This document shows, piece by piece, positions 53,143-64,000 of a stretch of 64,000 nt of DNA. Within the stretch, counting starts at the first letter, position 1. The number at the start of each line of letters is the position of its first letter. Where the stretch lies: the NCBI GenBank assembly GCA_030789695.1, contig CM061142.1, positions 145,857,637-145,921,636 of the forward strand. Reading direction: 5' to 3'. The notes beneath the pieces were generated by a model, which was given only the letters and a program-made list of their open reading frames with translations, made no database searches and was not told where the DNA came from. The position numbers and the translations under genes were made by a program. The DNA comes from Scilla litardierei. Taxonomy: Eukaryota; Streptophyta; Magnoliopsida; Asparagales; Asparagaceae.

Positions 53143-53640
53143 AGGAGAACCAACCGACTAGATTGCAATCTAGTCGGTCGGCAACTCTTCAGGAACCGAC
53201 TAGTTCATCTTCATTATTTCAACTGAGTTACTATTTACCCTTAGTCGGTCTAAGCACAACCATCGACCGACTAGTTGTGAAACTAGTTAGTTAGAACTTG
53301 TTCTCAGACCGACTAGTTTAGAGTTCTTTCTGACAGCCGAGTTACTGTTTACAGTTAGTCGGTCAAAGAACGACTATCGACCGACTAGTTGAGAAACTAG
53401 TCGGTTAGAGTTTCTTCTCAGACCGACTAACTCTCAGTACTTATTTGTCTATCATATCCAACCCTTAGTCGGTCAATGAACATTCACCGACCGACTAAAT
53501 CCCAAACTAGTCGGTTGACGAGCCTTCACAGACCGACTAAATCTGCCTACCCTGTACAGACCCTGTTCACTGTTTGCCTTTTTGTCGGTCACAGTTGGAC
53601 GGCCGACCGACTAGTTCCCAAACTAATCGGTTGACCACTC
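53143..53640. repeat. Palindrome array, TAGTCGGTC type (F)
   Basis: About five units of alternating words, more diverged than in A and D (for example AACTAGTTAGTTAG). Confidence 0.88.
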
Positions 53641-54272
53641 TACTCAGAAACCCTAGGTTAAGTTGTAGCCGCCGGTTATACTTTCTATTTAAACCCTATA
53701 CGTTTTCACTTCTTCCCTCACTTTTCCTAGCCGACCTTCTTCCCCAATCATCCCCCATCTTCATCTTGCCTTACCTCCTCCTTCCGTGCTCCCTCTCACC
53801 CCCCATTGCGCCGACAACCACCCCGTAGGCCGCCGGCCGACTCTAAAACCCCCAATTCTCCTTTTTGCTCCAGTTTTCCCTTCATCTCCAGATCCGTTAT
53901 ATCTCAGCCTTAAGGAGATCTCTTCAGCCGTATTCTTCCCGGGATCACTTCTTCCGTTACCGTGCTAGATCCGATTTGGCGACAGCAATCCGGATACGTC
54001 GAGATCCTCTCCTACCAGCAGATTCGTAGGCGTCGTTGATCGTCGTTTCTTCTGCTTCATATACGGTTAGTGATCTACCCTTAATCTTTCCATAACCCAC
54101 ACTATAAATTTAGAAAACCAAATAAAAATGGATTACTAGACGTTGTAGGGTTCCAATACAAATTCTGATTAGATCATCAAATTCTGATTTTCTGTTTTGC
54201 CATAACAGTGACCCATTCCCGTAGAATAGCGATTTTTGAGACAACCCTCGTCGATCAACAACCTCGGTACCA

Positions 54273-54411
54273 GGCAAGTGAAACTTGCCAACCTTGTTTT
54301 AGGCCATGCTTTAGGTCATTTCCTTGCTTTTGGCGTGAAAGAGACTAGACCGTGAAATGATAGCGGTTTAGGCGCAATTTCAAGTTCTAGCTTGACAACG
54401 AAGCTAGAACT
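54273..54411 (+). promoter_or_regulatory. Leader RNA hairpin module (F)
   Basis: H1 as elsewhere. H2 stem CTAGACCG/CGGTTTAG with loop TGAAATGATAG (54345-54371). H3 stem AGTTCTAGCTT/AAGCTAGAACT with loop GACAACG (54383-54411). Stem changes relative to D occur on both sides. Confidence 0.7.
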
Positions 54412-55129
54412 GCCTTTTGTCATGTCATGTCATGCATTTGCCTGTCACGTTTAATTTCTCTAACGGTACGCATTTCTATTTGAATATCTGCCATGCATTT
54501 GCATTTTTACATGTCATCTGATTTGCATGTTGCATCGTAGCACACGCTACAAAATACTTGAACAATCCTTGTTTCCGGCTAGGCACCTGCTATGCGGGCA
54601 TAACCCTACACCATACTTGTTAAAAACACTTCCTGGCTTGTGATCCAGAAGCGGGCCACATGTGTTGGTTGAAAACCAAAGCCCGATACACGTGGAGGGG
54701 TAGGGATAAACGATCACTTGAGTGTAAGAGTTGGCCCGTACAGCCTCTCTAGCCAAAAGGCGGAATCCCTGTGCACGATGTGCTACTAGACTAGGACATT
54801 CCTTGTGAATGTTTACTTGTTTCCAAGTCATGTTATTTGTTTCCATGCCAGGTACATATCTGCCATGCTATCATATATGCCATGCCAAAACTACTGTTTA
54901 CTTTACTTGATGCATTCATTTTATAAATGTCATGTCATACTGTAACGACCGGTGTTTGTAATAGCTATTTTATATGAATGATATTGAATTTTTCCTCCTT
55001 GTAAGTTTTTCTCGATTAAATTCTTACGTTTAGCTTCTTAACGCCGTAATTTTAGAGTTAGAACGATCCTAGAAGCCATAGAATCTTTCCCGAATCTTCG
55101 TGCTTTGTTTCGGCACTTCTGGTGCATCT

Positions 55130-55715
55130 TAGTTGGTTCACGAAGGAGAACCAACCGACTAGAATGAGATCTAGTCGATCGGCCATCCTTCAGGAACCAA
55201 CTAGTTCAACATATTAATAATAGCTGGGTTACTGTTTGTCGTTAGTCGGTCTAAGTTCATTCTTCGACCAACTAGTTCTCGATCTAGTCGGTCAAGCATT
55301 GTACTCAGACCGACTAATTCTGAGTTTCACTGTACAGTAAAGTTACTATTTGTCGTTAGTCGGTCTAAGAACGATTTTCGACCGACTAGGTTGCAAACTA
55401 GTCGGTCAGCTATTGTTCTTCAACCGACTAATTCTTGTATAATCTTTCTTTTTAGTCGGTTAAGAGTTGCTCTTCAATCGACTAGTTCTATATTCAGTTT
55501 TTCTTCGAAAGTTTTTGGGTTGATCTCTTAGTCGGTCAATGTTGGTCGACCGACCGACTAGTTCTTAAACTAGTCGGTCACCAGTTGTTCTTTGACTGAC
55601 TAATGTAGTTGACCTGTACCAAAACCCTATTCTCGGTTTGCCATTTAGTCGGTCTACGTTAGACGACCGATCGACTAGTTCTTAAACTAGTCGGTCCACC
55701 ACTCTTCTTTGACCG
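55130..55715. repeat. Palindrome array, TAGTCGGTC type (G)
   Basis: Five to six units, the longest array in the window, with several decayed words. Confidence 0.88.
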
Positions 55716-56206
55716 ACTAATTGACCCCGAAACCCTAGATCTATTTCTAGCCGCCGTTTTTATTTCTATTTAATCCGTCGATTCTATCATTCTTCTTTCA
55801 TTCTTCCTGAGCCAAGATCATTCTCAAATCATCCCCAATCTTCCCCAAAACATTTCTTTCATCCTCGGAGGTTATTTCTCGTCGTATCTTGCGCCGAATA
55901 CCGATCTAGGTCACCGAGATCTCGTTTTTCGGTCGTAGCTTCCTGGGATTGTTCTTCGTCGCCAAAACACGATCTGTTTTGGTGTCTACCATTCGCTACT
56001 CTACGGTTAGTAACTTTAATCCCTTAATCTCTTTTAACCCACACCGTAAATTAGAAACCCTAAATTAAAAATGGATTACTAGACATAGGATTCCAATGCA
56101 AAACAATTTAGAACTTCCATCTAATCTTTTATTTTGCCATAACAGCGAACTCACCTACCGTAGGATACCGTTCTCGTTACTCACGTCGTGCAACAACTCG
56201 GTACCA

Positions 56207-56347
56207 GGCAAGTGAAACTTGCCAACACTTCTTTAGGCCATGTTCTTTTTAGGCCAATTCCTTGTACTAGCGTGAAAGAGAATAGATCGTGAAATGATAG
56301 CGATCTAGGCGCAACTTTGTGATCTAGCTTGACAACGAAGCTAGATC
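56207..56347 (+). promoter_or_regulatory. Leader RNA hairpin module (G)
   Basis: H1 at 56207-56223. H2 stem TAGATCG/CGATCTA with loop TGAAATGATAG (56283-56307), fully paired although four bases differ from D on each side. H3 GATCTAGCTT/AAGCTAGATC (56321-56347). Confidence 0.7.
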
Positions 56348-56896
56348 CTACACCTTGCCATATCATTTATGCATTGATATCTGTCATGTTTAAATTCCTT
56401 AACTGTACGCATTTGAATTGTTAACTGCCATGCATTGCATCGTACATGTCATCCTAGTTAAACTTGCATCGTAGCACACGCTACACTACTTGTACAATCC
56501 ATGTTTCCATGTTACCGGCTAGGCACCCGTTATGCGGGCATAACCCTACGCCATCCGTGTTAAAAACACTTCCTGGCTTGTGATCCAGAAGCGAGCATTC
56601 CGTGTTCGGGGGTAATGCCCTGGCTCGACACACGTGGAGGGGTAGGGATAAACGGTCACTTGAGTATAAGAGTTGGCCCGTACAGCCACTCTAGCCAAAG
56701 GGCGAAATCTCTTTGCACGACGTGATTACAATTCCAGTACTTGTCTTTTACTTGTTTACTTGCCATGCCATGTCATTTATCATTTTATATCCATGTCATA
56801 CTTTACTTTAGAACTGTTAGGTTGCTTTACTTTTATAGTTTCCTTGCACAAGTCTTTTAGACTTGCTGACATGTGCCCCTTCTCTTTGGGTGATGC

Positions 56897-57004
56897 ATGT
56901 TAGTTGCTGAGCCAGAGACAGTTGCGGAGGGTGACGAGTTCGTGGAGTTCGTGCCCGAACCTGTTGGTGACGTGGAGTACGAGGACACTGGTGATCAATC
57001 TTAG
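56897..57004 (+). CDS. LTR microORF (G), divergent
   Basis: ATG 56897, TAG 57002-57004. Exactly 35 residues despite strong divergence in the middle; start MLVAEPETVAEGDEF, end EDTGDQS. Its length conservation supports coding. Confidence 0.52.
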   Translation: MLVAEPETVAEGDEFVEFVPEPVGDVEYEDTGDQS

Positions 57005-57849
57005 AGACCTCCCGTACTTTTCTTTGTTAGCTGTGGTTGTCGGTGAGTATCATCGTTTTGTTAGACTCTGTTGGCCATGCTAGGCCTATTGCTTTTGACT
57101 CTTTTGTTGCCTGGTGCAACGGTACGTTTTCGTTGTACTTCGTTCGTGCACGTGCTTTTGGCCGTGCACGTGTTTATTTTAGAATATATTTGTTTGTGAA
57201 CACCTTTGTGTGATATGCCGTTACGAACGTCTCTGAGAGTATTAAATAGTGGCACTAATTAGGAACGACGTTTCTCGAGTCGTTTTCCCACAATTTAAAC
57301 TTACTCGATGAGACGTGACGATTCGCACTCTTGACGGGAGACGTTTCTATTTTTAGTTTCGTCGTCCGACGTCAAAACTGAGATCCGTCTTCTTAGTTAG
57401 CTCACATTCGTCGCCACGATCACCACGATATTTAATTTATAATTTTTGGAGTTTATTTGACCACTTTTATAATTTTTACAAGTTTTATAATATTTTTAAT
57501 AATTTATTTTTAAATTAATTTCGGCCAAATAAAATTTATTTGAGTTTTAAACGTTTTAAAGAATTTTTGAGCCAATTTCCAGCTCATTTGGACCAGGTCA
57601 AATTCTAGGATGGGTTGGAGAAGTTTAAATTCAAATTTTAAATCTTTTTGAACTTCTAATCCTATTAGATTTAGCCCTAGACCAAGTCAACCCATCTATA
57701 CTATATAAGCAACCCCTAGCAAGACCTATTTTCCAAAGAAATTAGCCCTAGCCTCTTCCAAACTCGAAATTGGACGTTGCGACGAATCGTCGCAACGTTG
57801 CGACGTTCAGCCACCGCACGACCGAAGGAAATCGCTCCGTTCCCCCGCT

Positions 57850-58190
57850 CAGACCGAAGCCCCCGCCCGCATCCATCGCCGTCCGCACGCTGCAGCAGCC
57901 GCCCACGCCCGTCCCCCGCTCCGACCGAGAGAGGCTCTCGGTCAGACCGAGGCCCCGCTCCGCACCGACCCCCCGCTTGTCGCCCGCTCGTCGCCCCGCT
58001 CCGCAGCGTGTCTGACCGATCGCCCCGCCCGCTGTGACCGAGCGCCCAAGCTTGCAACGTTGCAGCCCTGCCCCAAGCGCACGACCGACCCGTTACTAGT
58101 GTCTGACCGAAGAAAGCTCTCGCACCACAGTCGCCCGCAGCCGCTGCACGCCCCAAGCGCCGTTCCTAGTGTCTGACCGAGCCAAGTCCC
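57850..58190. repeat. Palindrome array, CGGTC type (E)
   Basis: Words such as CTCTCGGTCAGACCGAGG and GTCTGACCGA in GC-rich sequence, weaker than in element C. Confidence 0.6.
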
Positions 58191-58743
58191 CGCACCGAGG
58201 CTGTACGACCAGAGCCACTCGTCACAACCCCGCATCCGTCGTATCGCTTGCCTCCGTGGGCCCCCCAAGTTCTCCAGAGGTATTGTGGGTCCCCCAAAGG
58301 TCCCTAGGACTACTGTGGGCCCCACCTAGGTGCTTGCTCTTCAAGGATTCGTCGCGTACGACGTCGTCGCACGTCGTAGCCCGTCGTCGCACGTACGAGC
58401 TTTGGAATCTGGAATCGTCGCCCGGGTTGATTTCTCTGAAATTTCCAGCGAGGAATCTAATTGGAATCTGGACTTGGAGCGCGATCTTTTATTCCAACCC
58501 CCGGCGTCGCTACCCGACGCCGGTGTAGCTTTCGCGTCGTGTTGAGGTAACGTTTTGCACCCCTAGGACCCCAACCCAATTGCATGCTAATCAAGAATAA
58601 AAATCAGTATTTTTAAATTATTTTAAATGTTTTAGAAATTACTAATCAAGATTAATAAAACGGATGTAGGCCGGTGGACTTGTGCACGTAGGAATCGTGA
58701 CTTTGGACTCGTTGGACGGTGTTTTCTTGACGTGATAATTGCA

Positions 58744-58920
58744 GGCAAGTGAAACTTGCTGAATCTTGCTTAGGGCCATGTTTTTAGGCCACTTACTTGT
58801 TTTTAGCGTAAAAGAGACTAGTCAGTGAAATGATAGCTGGCTAGGCGCCTACTTGATCTAGTTTGACAACGAAACTAGATCCGTCACCTAAATGATCTAG
58901 CTTGACAACGAAGCTAGATT
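58744..58920 (+). promoter_or_regulatory. Leader RNA hairpin module (E), H3 duplicated
   Basis: H1 GGCAAGT/ACTTGC(T). H2 CTAGTCAG/CTGGCTAG with loop TGAAATGATAG (58818-58844). H3 occurs twice: GATCTAGTTT/AAACTAGATC (58855-58881) and GATCTAGCTT/AAGCTAGAT (58894-58920), both with loop GACAACG. The first has a C-to-T change paired with G-to-A. Confidence 0.7.
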
Positions 58921-59462
58921 CAACCCCTTAAAATTGTTGTTCATGCATGCTAAAATGTCACGTTTACTTCCCTTACCTGTACGCTTTACTTTAACTGCCA
59001 TGTCATGTCATCCATGCATCGAATATTGCATTCGTAGCACACGCTACATACTTGTACTTGCTTGTCCCGGGCTAGGTGCACCCCTATGCCATACTTGTTA
59101 AAGACACTTCCTGGCTCGTGATCCAGAAGCGAGCATTACCGTTCGGGGGTAAGGCCCTGGCTCGACACACGTGGAGGGGTAGGGTTGAGCGACCACTCGG
59201 CGTAAAAGTGTGCCCGTACAGCCTCCTTAGCTGTAAGGCGTGAACTCTGTGCACGAGGTGCTTACTTTTCTTGTCTTGTACTTGTCTTGTGAATGTCATA
59301 CCATGCTCGTACTTTTACTCGCTTTACTTTACCTGTTGCACTCATACTTTAACTGCCATGTCATTGCATCATGCTAGAACTGCTAGGTTGCTTTACTTTC
59401 AGTTTCACTTGCACAAGTCTTCCAGACTTGCTGACATGTGCCCCTTGCTCTTTGGGTGTCAC

Positions 59463-59570
59463 ATGTTAGACCCTGAGCCAGAGACAGTCGTTGAGGACGA
59501 GGTGTTTGCTGACGCTGAGACTGAGCCTACGTTCGTTGAGGAGTACGATGACACCGGAGATCAGTCTTAG
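59463..59570 (+). CDS. LTR microORF (E)
   Basis: ATG 59463, TAG 59568-59570; 35 residues, start MLDPEPETVVED, end DTGDQS. Confidence 0.55.
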   Translation: MLDPEPETVVEDEVFADAETEPTFVEEYDDTGDQS

Positions 59571-59910
59571 TGACTGTGGAGCTACTTTTGCTTTAGTTGC
59601 TGTTAGTTGCCGGTGCTTGCACCATTTCTTTGTTTTCGTACTTTGTACTTTTGTTGGCCATGCTGGGCCTCTTTTAGACTCTTTTATTTTAGCCTGGTGG
59701 CTTTTTCTACGATGTTGAGATTTATTATTATGGATATTCTGAGATGTTCTTTTTGTCTCTTCGTTATTATTATCTTTGTTTCGTTTCGCGTTGCAAGGAC
59801 CTGCAGTTTAAAAGTGATTGACGCTTATCGGACTTGCAGCCTTGTAGCTTCAAGTCTGAGCGGACCTTCTCACGCTTCGCCTCCACGTTTTTGGGAAGCG
59901 GGGCGTGACA

Positions 59911-60058
59911 GGTTTTGTTGGTGGCCCATGCAGGTCCCCTCTTGCGATTGCGAACTAACGGAACAACGATAATAAACGGATTATCCATTAAATAAATTGC
60001 AACATCCAAGTCATTAAGCTTCGAGTCTAATTTGTTTGCTCGTTTTCCATGTCATTAG
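59911..60058 (+). other. Element E leader and primer-binding region
   Basis: Starts GGTTTTGTTGG as in A, C and D. TGCAGGTCC here is a perfect complement of GGACCTGCA at about 59798-59806 inside the LTR end. Ends TGTCATTAG before the gag ATG. Confidence 0.5.
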
Positions 60059-61163
60059 ATGGCTGGACGACGACAGACCCGATCTGGCAGTGGGCCCCAT
60101 CGTGCTGAGGAGCCGGATAGAGAGCCCACCAATGCTGAGATCATGAGGATGATGCATCAGATGATGCAGGTGCAGCAGGGCATGCTCCAGACCACTCAGA
60201 GTGCTCCTCGCCACGAGCCAGGAGCGAAGCAGTTTCGGGAGCTGGGCCCAACGTACTTTGATGGATCTGAAGGACCGATGGCTGCCCAGGAGTGGATCAG
60301 GAACACCGAGGATAATCTGAAGATGTCGAAGGTCAACCCGGCTGGATGGGTTGATCTGGCAAAGAGGCAGCTGAAGGATAATGCCCGAAACTGGTGGGAT
60401 GCAGAGGAGGCGCTGTTGGTGAGCCCTATACCTTGGGCTACTTTCAAGTCTAGATTCGATGAGGAGTACTTTCCGAAGGCTGCCAGGAGGGAGATGGTGC
60501 AGCGCTTCATCGAGCTGAAGCAGGGGAGTCTGACGGTGGACCAGTACCACCAGGAGTTTACCAGATTGAGTCGCTTCGCACCGAAGATGGTAGAGGATGC
60601 TGAGGAGAAGGCTCAGAAGTTTCTACAGGGTCTATCCCTAGACTTGCAGAGTCTGGTGTCTACGTCGGACATGGAGTCATATCAGAAGTTGCTGGTAGCT
60701 GTCCGGAGACAGGAGAAGATTGCGAAGCTGAAGAGAGGACAGATTTCTGGAGCTGGGAAGAGGCCTATGGAGCAGTCTAGGCCTGGGGTCAAGCCTACCC
60801 AGCCAGTGCAGTTCAAGAGGCCAGGTGGGACTATTGTGAAGACTTGCCATTTCTGCGACAAGACTGGTCACATCAAGGAGCAGTGCAGGAAATTTCTGGG
60901 GCAGTGCCTAATCTGTGGAGATGCTACTCATGTAGCGAGGGATTGTCGGCATGCGAATCAGTTGAGGAGAGGACCTGATGGAGCACAGCTACAGAGGGGA
61001 CCAGTTACAGCCCAGCCCTTGCAGCAGAGAGCACCTGTACCTGCTGGACGTGGAGCGCCTCTTCCACCACAGAAGCATGCATTTCAGCAGGCTGTTCAGC
61101 CGAGGAGGCAGGCTTACTTGATGACTGCAGTGGAGACCGATGCTGTGGACGAGGTTATCGTAG
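60059..61163 (+). CDS. Element E gag, intact exon
   Basis: ATG at 60059 (MAGRRQTRSGSG). Capsid motifs: [60 protein letters not shown] and [21 protein letters not shown] basic linker is followed by two zinc knuckles CHFCDKTGHIKEQC and CLICGDATHVARDC, then a Gln/Pro/Arg-rich tail. No stop or shift. The exon ends TAG/G at the intron 1 donor, so the polyprotein would continue into protease after splicing; unspliced RNA would give a gag ending a few codons into the intron, which could be how gag is made in excess. Confidence 0.88.
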
Positions 61164-61275
61164 GTAACCCTCTGTCTAGTTGTTCCTTTCTTAGTTAGTT
61201 TTGATTGTTAGATTATGTTGTTGCTTGCATATGGATGTTTGTTAGAATAGGTTTGATTGTTAGTCTGTATGTTAG
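61164..61275 (+). other. Putative intron 1 of element E
   Basis: 112 nt, GTAACCCTC ... TATGTTAG. Splicing gives [15 protein letters not shown] in frame. Confidence 0.8.
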
Positions 61276-64000
61276 GTGTGATTTTGGTTTGCACGTTTCC
61301 TGCACGAGTCCTCTTTGACTCTGGTGCATCGATGTGCATTATATCTCGGAGCTTCGTGGAGAAGCATTCCTTGACGACTTCCCCTCTTCCCAAGAGTTGG
61401 AACATCGTTACAGGAAATGGCGTAATCTCGGTGCATCGTGGGTGCACTTCATGCCCTTTGGTGGTTTGTGGACATGAGCTTTACGCTGATTTTATTATCC
61501 ACGACATCATCAACTACGATGCCGTGCTCGGGATGGATTGGCTAGCAAGTTTCTATGCTACGATCGATTGTCGGAGGAAGAAGGTGGTGTTCGAGATCCC
61601 CGGACATCCGGTGTTTGAGTTCAGTCGAGGTAGCAGTTCGCTTGGTCCCGTCAGGTTTCGGGCCAAGCCGGTGGAGATCGTTGCTATGTTGATGGAGCAG
61701 GATAGACCAGCTGTGGTTCGTGAGTTCGACGACGTCTTTCCCGAGGAGATGTCTGGACTACCGCCCGATCGAGCTCTCGAGTTTTCGATCGTCCTTGTTC
61801 CGGGAGCGCAGCCTATTTCGAAGGCGCCGTATCGGATGGCTCCAGCAGAGTTGGAGGATTTGCGTAGGCAGCTGGACGAGCTTTTGCAGAAAGGATACAT
61901 AAATCCCAGTGTGTCTCCGTGGGGAGCACCGGTGTTGCTGGTGAAGAAGAAGGACGGTTCGCGTCGCATGTGTGTGGATTACCGGGAGCTGAATGCTGTG
62001 ACTATCAAGAATAAATATCCCTTGCCTCGTATAGATGACATCTTTGATCAGCTCGGAGGTTCGAGGGTGTTCTCTAAATTGGATTTGAGGAGCGGTTACC
62101 ATCAGCTTAAGGTGAAGAAGGACGACATCCCGAAGACAGCGTTCAGGACAAAGTATGGTCACTACGAGTTCGTGGTTATACCCTTTGGTGTAACCAATGC
62201 ACCCGCAGTCTTTATGAACCTGATGAATCTGGTCTTCTACGACTTTCTAGACAAGTTTGTTGTCATCTTCATTGACGATATTCTGATCTACTCGAAGTCG
62301 GAGGAAGAGCATGCCTCGCACTTGAGGACCGTATTGGAGATCTTGAGGAAGCATCGTTTGTATGCGAAGTATTCCAAGTGCGAGTTTTGGCTGGATAGAG
62401 TTGCATTTCTCGGGCATGTGGTGTCTGGTGATGGAATTTCTGTGGACCCCGAGAAGATTGTGGCCATCAGAGAGTGGCCGGTTCCGCAGTCGGCGTCAGA
62501 GATTCGGAGTTTCCTTGGACTTGCAGGCTATTACCGACGTTTCATTAAGGACTTTTCTCGGATTGCTGAGCCGATGACCAGACTTACGCGGAAGGATGTA
62601 CCTTATGTTTGGTCTGATGATTACGAGAAGGCTTTTGGTATCCTGAAGGAGAGATTGACGACTGCCCCCGTACTTGCTGTGCCCGATCGGAGTGGAGGAT
62701 TCGAGATCTTTTGCGATGCTTCTGGCAAGGGTCTTGGATGCGTGTTGCATCAGCATGGGCATGTGGTTGCGTATGCTTCTCGTCAGCTTAAGGCCCACGA
62801 GAAGAATTACCCGACGCATGATTTGGAGTTGGCTGCTGTCGTGTTTGCGCTGAAGATTTGGAGGCACTTCCTGCTGAGTGAGAAGGTGAAGATCTTCACC
62901 GATCACAAAAGCTTGAAGTATATCTTTACGCAGAAGGAGCTCAACATGCGACAGCGTCGATGGTTGGAGCTCTTGGCAGACTATGAGATTGACTTGCAGT
63001 ACCACCCTGGCAAGGTGAATGTAGTTCCGGATGCGCTGAGCAGACTTCCAGCGGTGATGATGTTGACCTCGCAGTGGAGATTGCAGCAGGATTTTTGCGA
63101 GACTGGTATCGAGATTATTCTTCCTGGAGAGACTTCTACGATGATGAGCATGCATATACAATCGACGATCGTAGATAAGATCAAGGCTGGACAGGCTGGA
63201 GATGCTAAGCTGGTGAAGATTCGGGAGTAGGTGGAAGCCGGTCTGCGGACTGACTTCTTGATTCACGAGGATGGTTCGTTGAGATTTGGAGCCAGGTTGT
63301 GTGTGCCAGCTGGAGATATCAGAGAGGAATTATTGGTAGAGGCACACAGTTCGCCGTATTCTGTGCATCCTGGTGGGACCAAGATGTACAAAGATCTTCG
63401 TCTAAACTTTTGGTGGCATGGTATGAAGAGGAGTGTGGCTCGGAGTGTAGCCAAGTGTTTGGTCTGCCAATAAGTAAAGGCGGAGCATCAGCGTACGGCA
63501 GGGTTGCTACAACCGCTTCCGATTCCGGAGTGGAAGTGGCAGCACATCACTATGGATTTCGTGACTGGACTACCTCGGAGTCCGAAGCAGAACGACGCGA
63601 TTTGGGTGATCGTAGACCGATTGACCAAATCTACGCACTTTATTCCTTTCCGAGTAGGACAGTCTACCGAGACGCTAGCGAGGAGATACATGGAGGTAAA
63701 TGCGTTTACTCTCCGTTTCTATTCCCTTTTTCTAGTTTAGATAGTGATGTAACGTGAATCGTGCAGGAGATCGTACGACTTCACGGAGTCCCCGTGAGTA
63801 TCGTGTCGGACAGAGACACGAGATTCACATCTCAGTTTTGGCAGAGTCTGCAGAAGAGCTTGGGTACGAGTCTGAGTTTCAGCACGGCGTACCACCCGCA
63901 GACAGATGGCCAGTCCAAGAGGACGATCCAGATTTTAGAGGATACGTTGCGAGCTTGCATGTTGGACTTTAAGGGATCTTGGGAGGATCATCTCCACCAC
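61276..64000 (+). pseudogene. Element E pol: protease, RT, RNase H, integrase (partial)
   Basis: Protease [61 protein letters not shown] and [14 protein letters not shown]. RNase [44 protein letters not shown] and VPDALSRLP. Open to a TAG at 63228-63230, where relatives have a coding codon; a second stop TAA is at 63471-63473. The integrase zinc region (HSSPYSVHPGG, CLVC), core ([24 protein letters not shown]) and DGQSKRTIQ follow, where the catalytic Glu found in C and D (QSERT) is Lys. Intron 2 is at 63696-63766. The window ends inside integrase. Confidence 0.88.
63696..63766 (+). other. Putative intron 2 of element E
   Basis: 71 nt, GTAAATGC ... TCGTGCAG, phase 0, between RRYME and [11 protein letters not shown]. 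Confidence 0.8.

Larger units (their letters stand above)
52867..54940 (+). repeat. Chromovirus LTR F (D-type), 3' end missing
   Basis: Starts TGTAACAACTGG. Array 53143-53640, TATA-like box 53685, hairpin module 54273-54411. It breaks at 54940, before the microORF position, where LTR G begins. I cannot tell whether it was a solo LTR or part of an element. Confidence 0.8.
54941..57114 (+). repeat. Chromovirus LTR G (D-type), 3' end missing
   Basis: Starts TGTAACGACCGG inside F. Array 55130-55715, TATA-like 55765-55773, hairpins 56207-56347, microORF 56897-57004. Interrupted at 57114 by element E near its own end. Confidence 0.8.
57115..59910 (+). repeat. Element E 5' LTR (C-type)
   Basis: 2796 bp. 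TATA-like CTATATAAG at 57701-57709, CGGTC(T/A)GACCG array 57850-58190, hairpins 58744-58920, microORF 59463-59570, end GGCGTGACA. Diverged from element C's LTR but colinear with it. Confidence 0.88.
57115..64000 (+). mobile_element. Chromovirus element E, 3' end outside window
   Basis: 5' LTR 57115-59910, leader, gag, intron 1, pol with intron 2, cut by the window end inside integrase. It is C-type by its LTR start (TGCAACGGTACG, GTGCACGTGC nearby). It inserted in LTR G; the duplication cannot be tested because the right end is outside. Confidence 0.9.

Overview
The window looks like pericentromeric or otherwise repeat-rich nuclear DNA of a flowering plant. It consists of nested LTR retrotransposons with plant lineage signatures (Athila, Tat, Tekay/Del-like chromovirus, Ty1/copia). 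I recognised no host gene, rRNA, tRNA or bacterial feature. The species cannot be named from these elements alone.

Layout: (1) 1-10264 is the 3' part of an Athila-lineage Ty3/gypsy element: decayed pol, an env-like ORF with its own promoter-like region, a long 3' UTR and the 3' LTR (8501-10264). (2) 10265-13927 is the 3' part of a Tat-lineage element with an antisense ORF and an LTR (12903-13927). (3) 13928-16908 is a Tat-type 3' UTR with a minisatellite, then the start of a second Tat LTR, which resumes at 52123. (4) 16909-52122 is one chromovirus, element C, flanked by the 5-bp duplication GAATC and split by three insertions: a minus-strand pair of integrase-less relatives (A and B, 17970-26718) in its 5' LTR; a minus-strand gag-only copia element (28675-35462, duplication GGAGA) in its gag; and a full-length sister chromovirus, D (38271-47914, duplication CCAGC), in its integrase. 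(5) 52401-57114 is a copia-like LTR piece interrupted by two stacked chromoviral LTRs (F, then G). (6) 57115-64000 is chromovirus E, cut off by the window end.

The chromoviruses A, C, D and E share a gag-protease-RT-RNase H(-integrase-chromodomain) plan and behave as one family. Every copy that reaches the relevant point carries a 112-115-nt intron joining gag to protease, and C, D and E also carry a 71-nt intron inside the integrase core. Their LTRs have exchangeable upstream halves (U3) but a common downstream half. That common half contains two base-pairing hairpins with compensatory changes between copies and an acidic 35-codon ORF that has exactly the same length in all eight LTRs retaining it. 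Arrays of palindromic words sit just upstream of TATA boxes in the Athila, chromovirus and copia LTRs, and the copia and chromovirus arrays are homologous at sequence level although the elements belong to different superfamilies. This combination of LTR-encoded RNA structure, microprotein, introns and shared promoter arrays is the most unusual content of the window.
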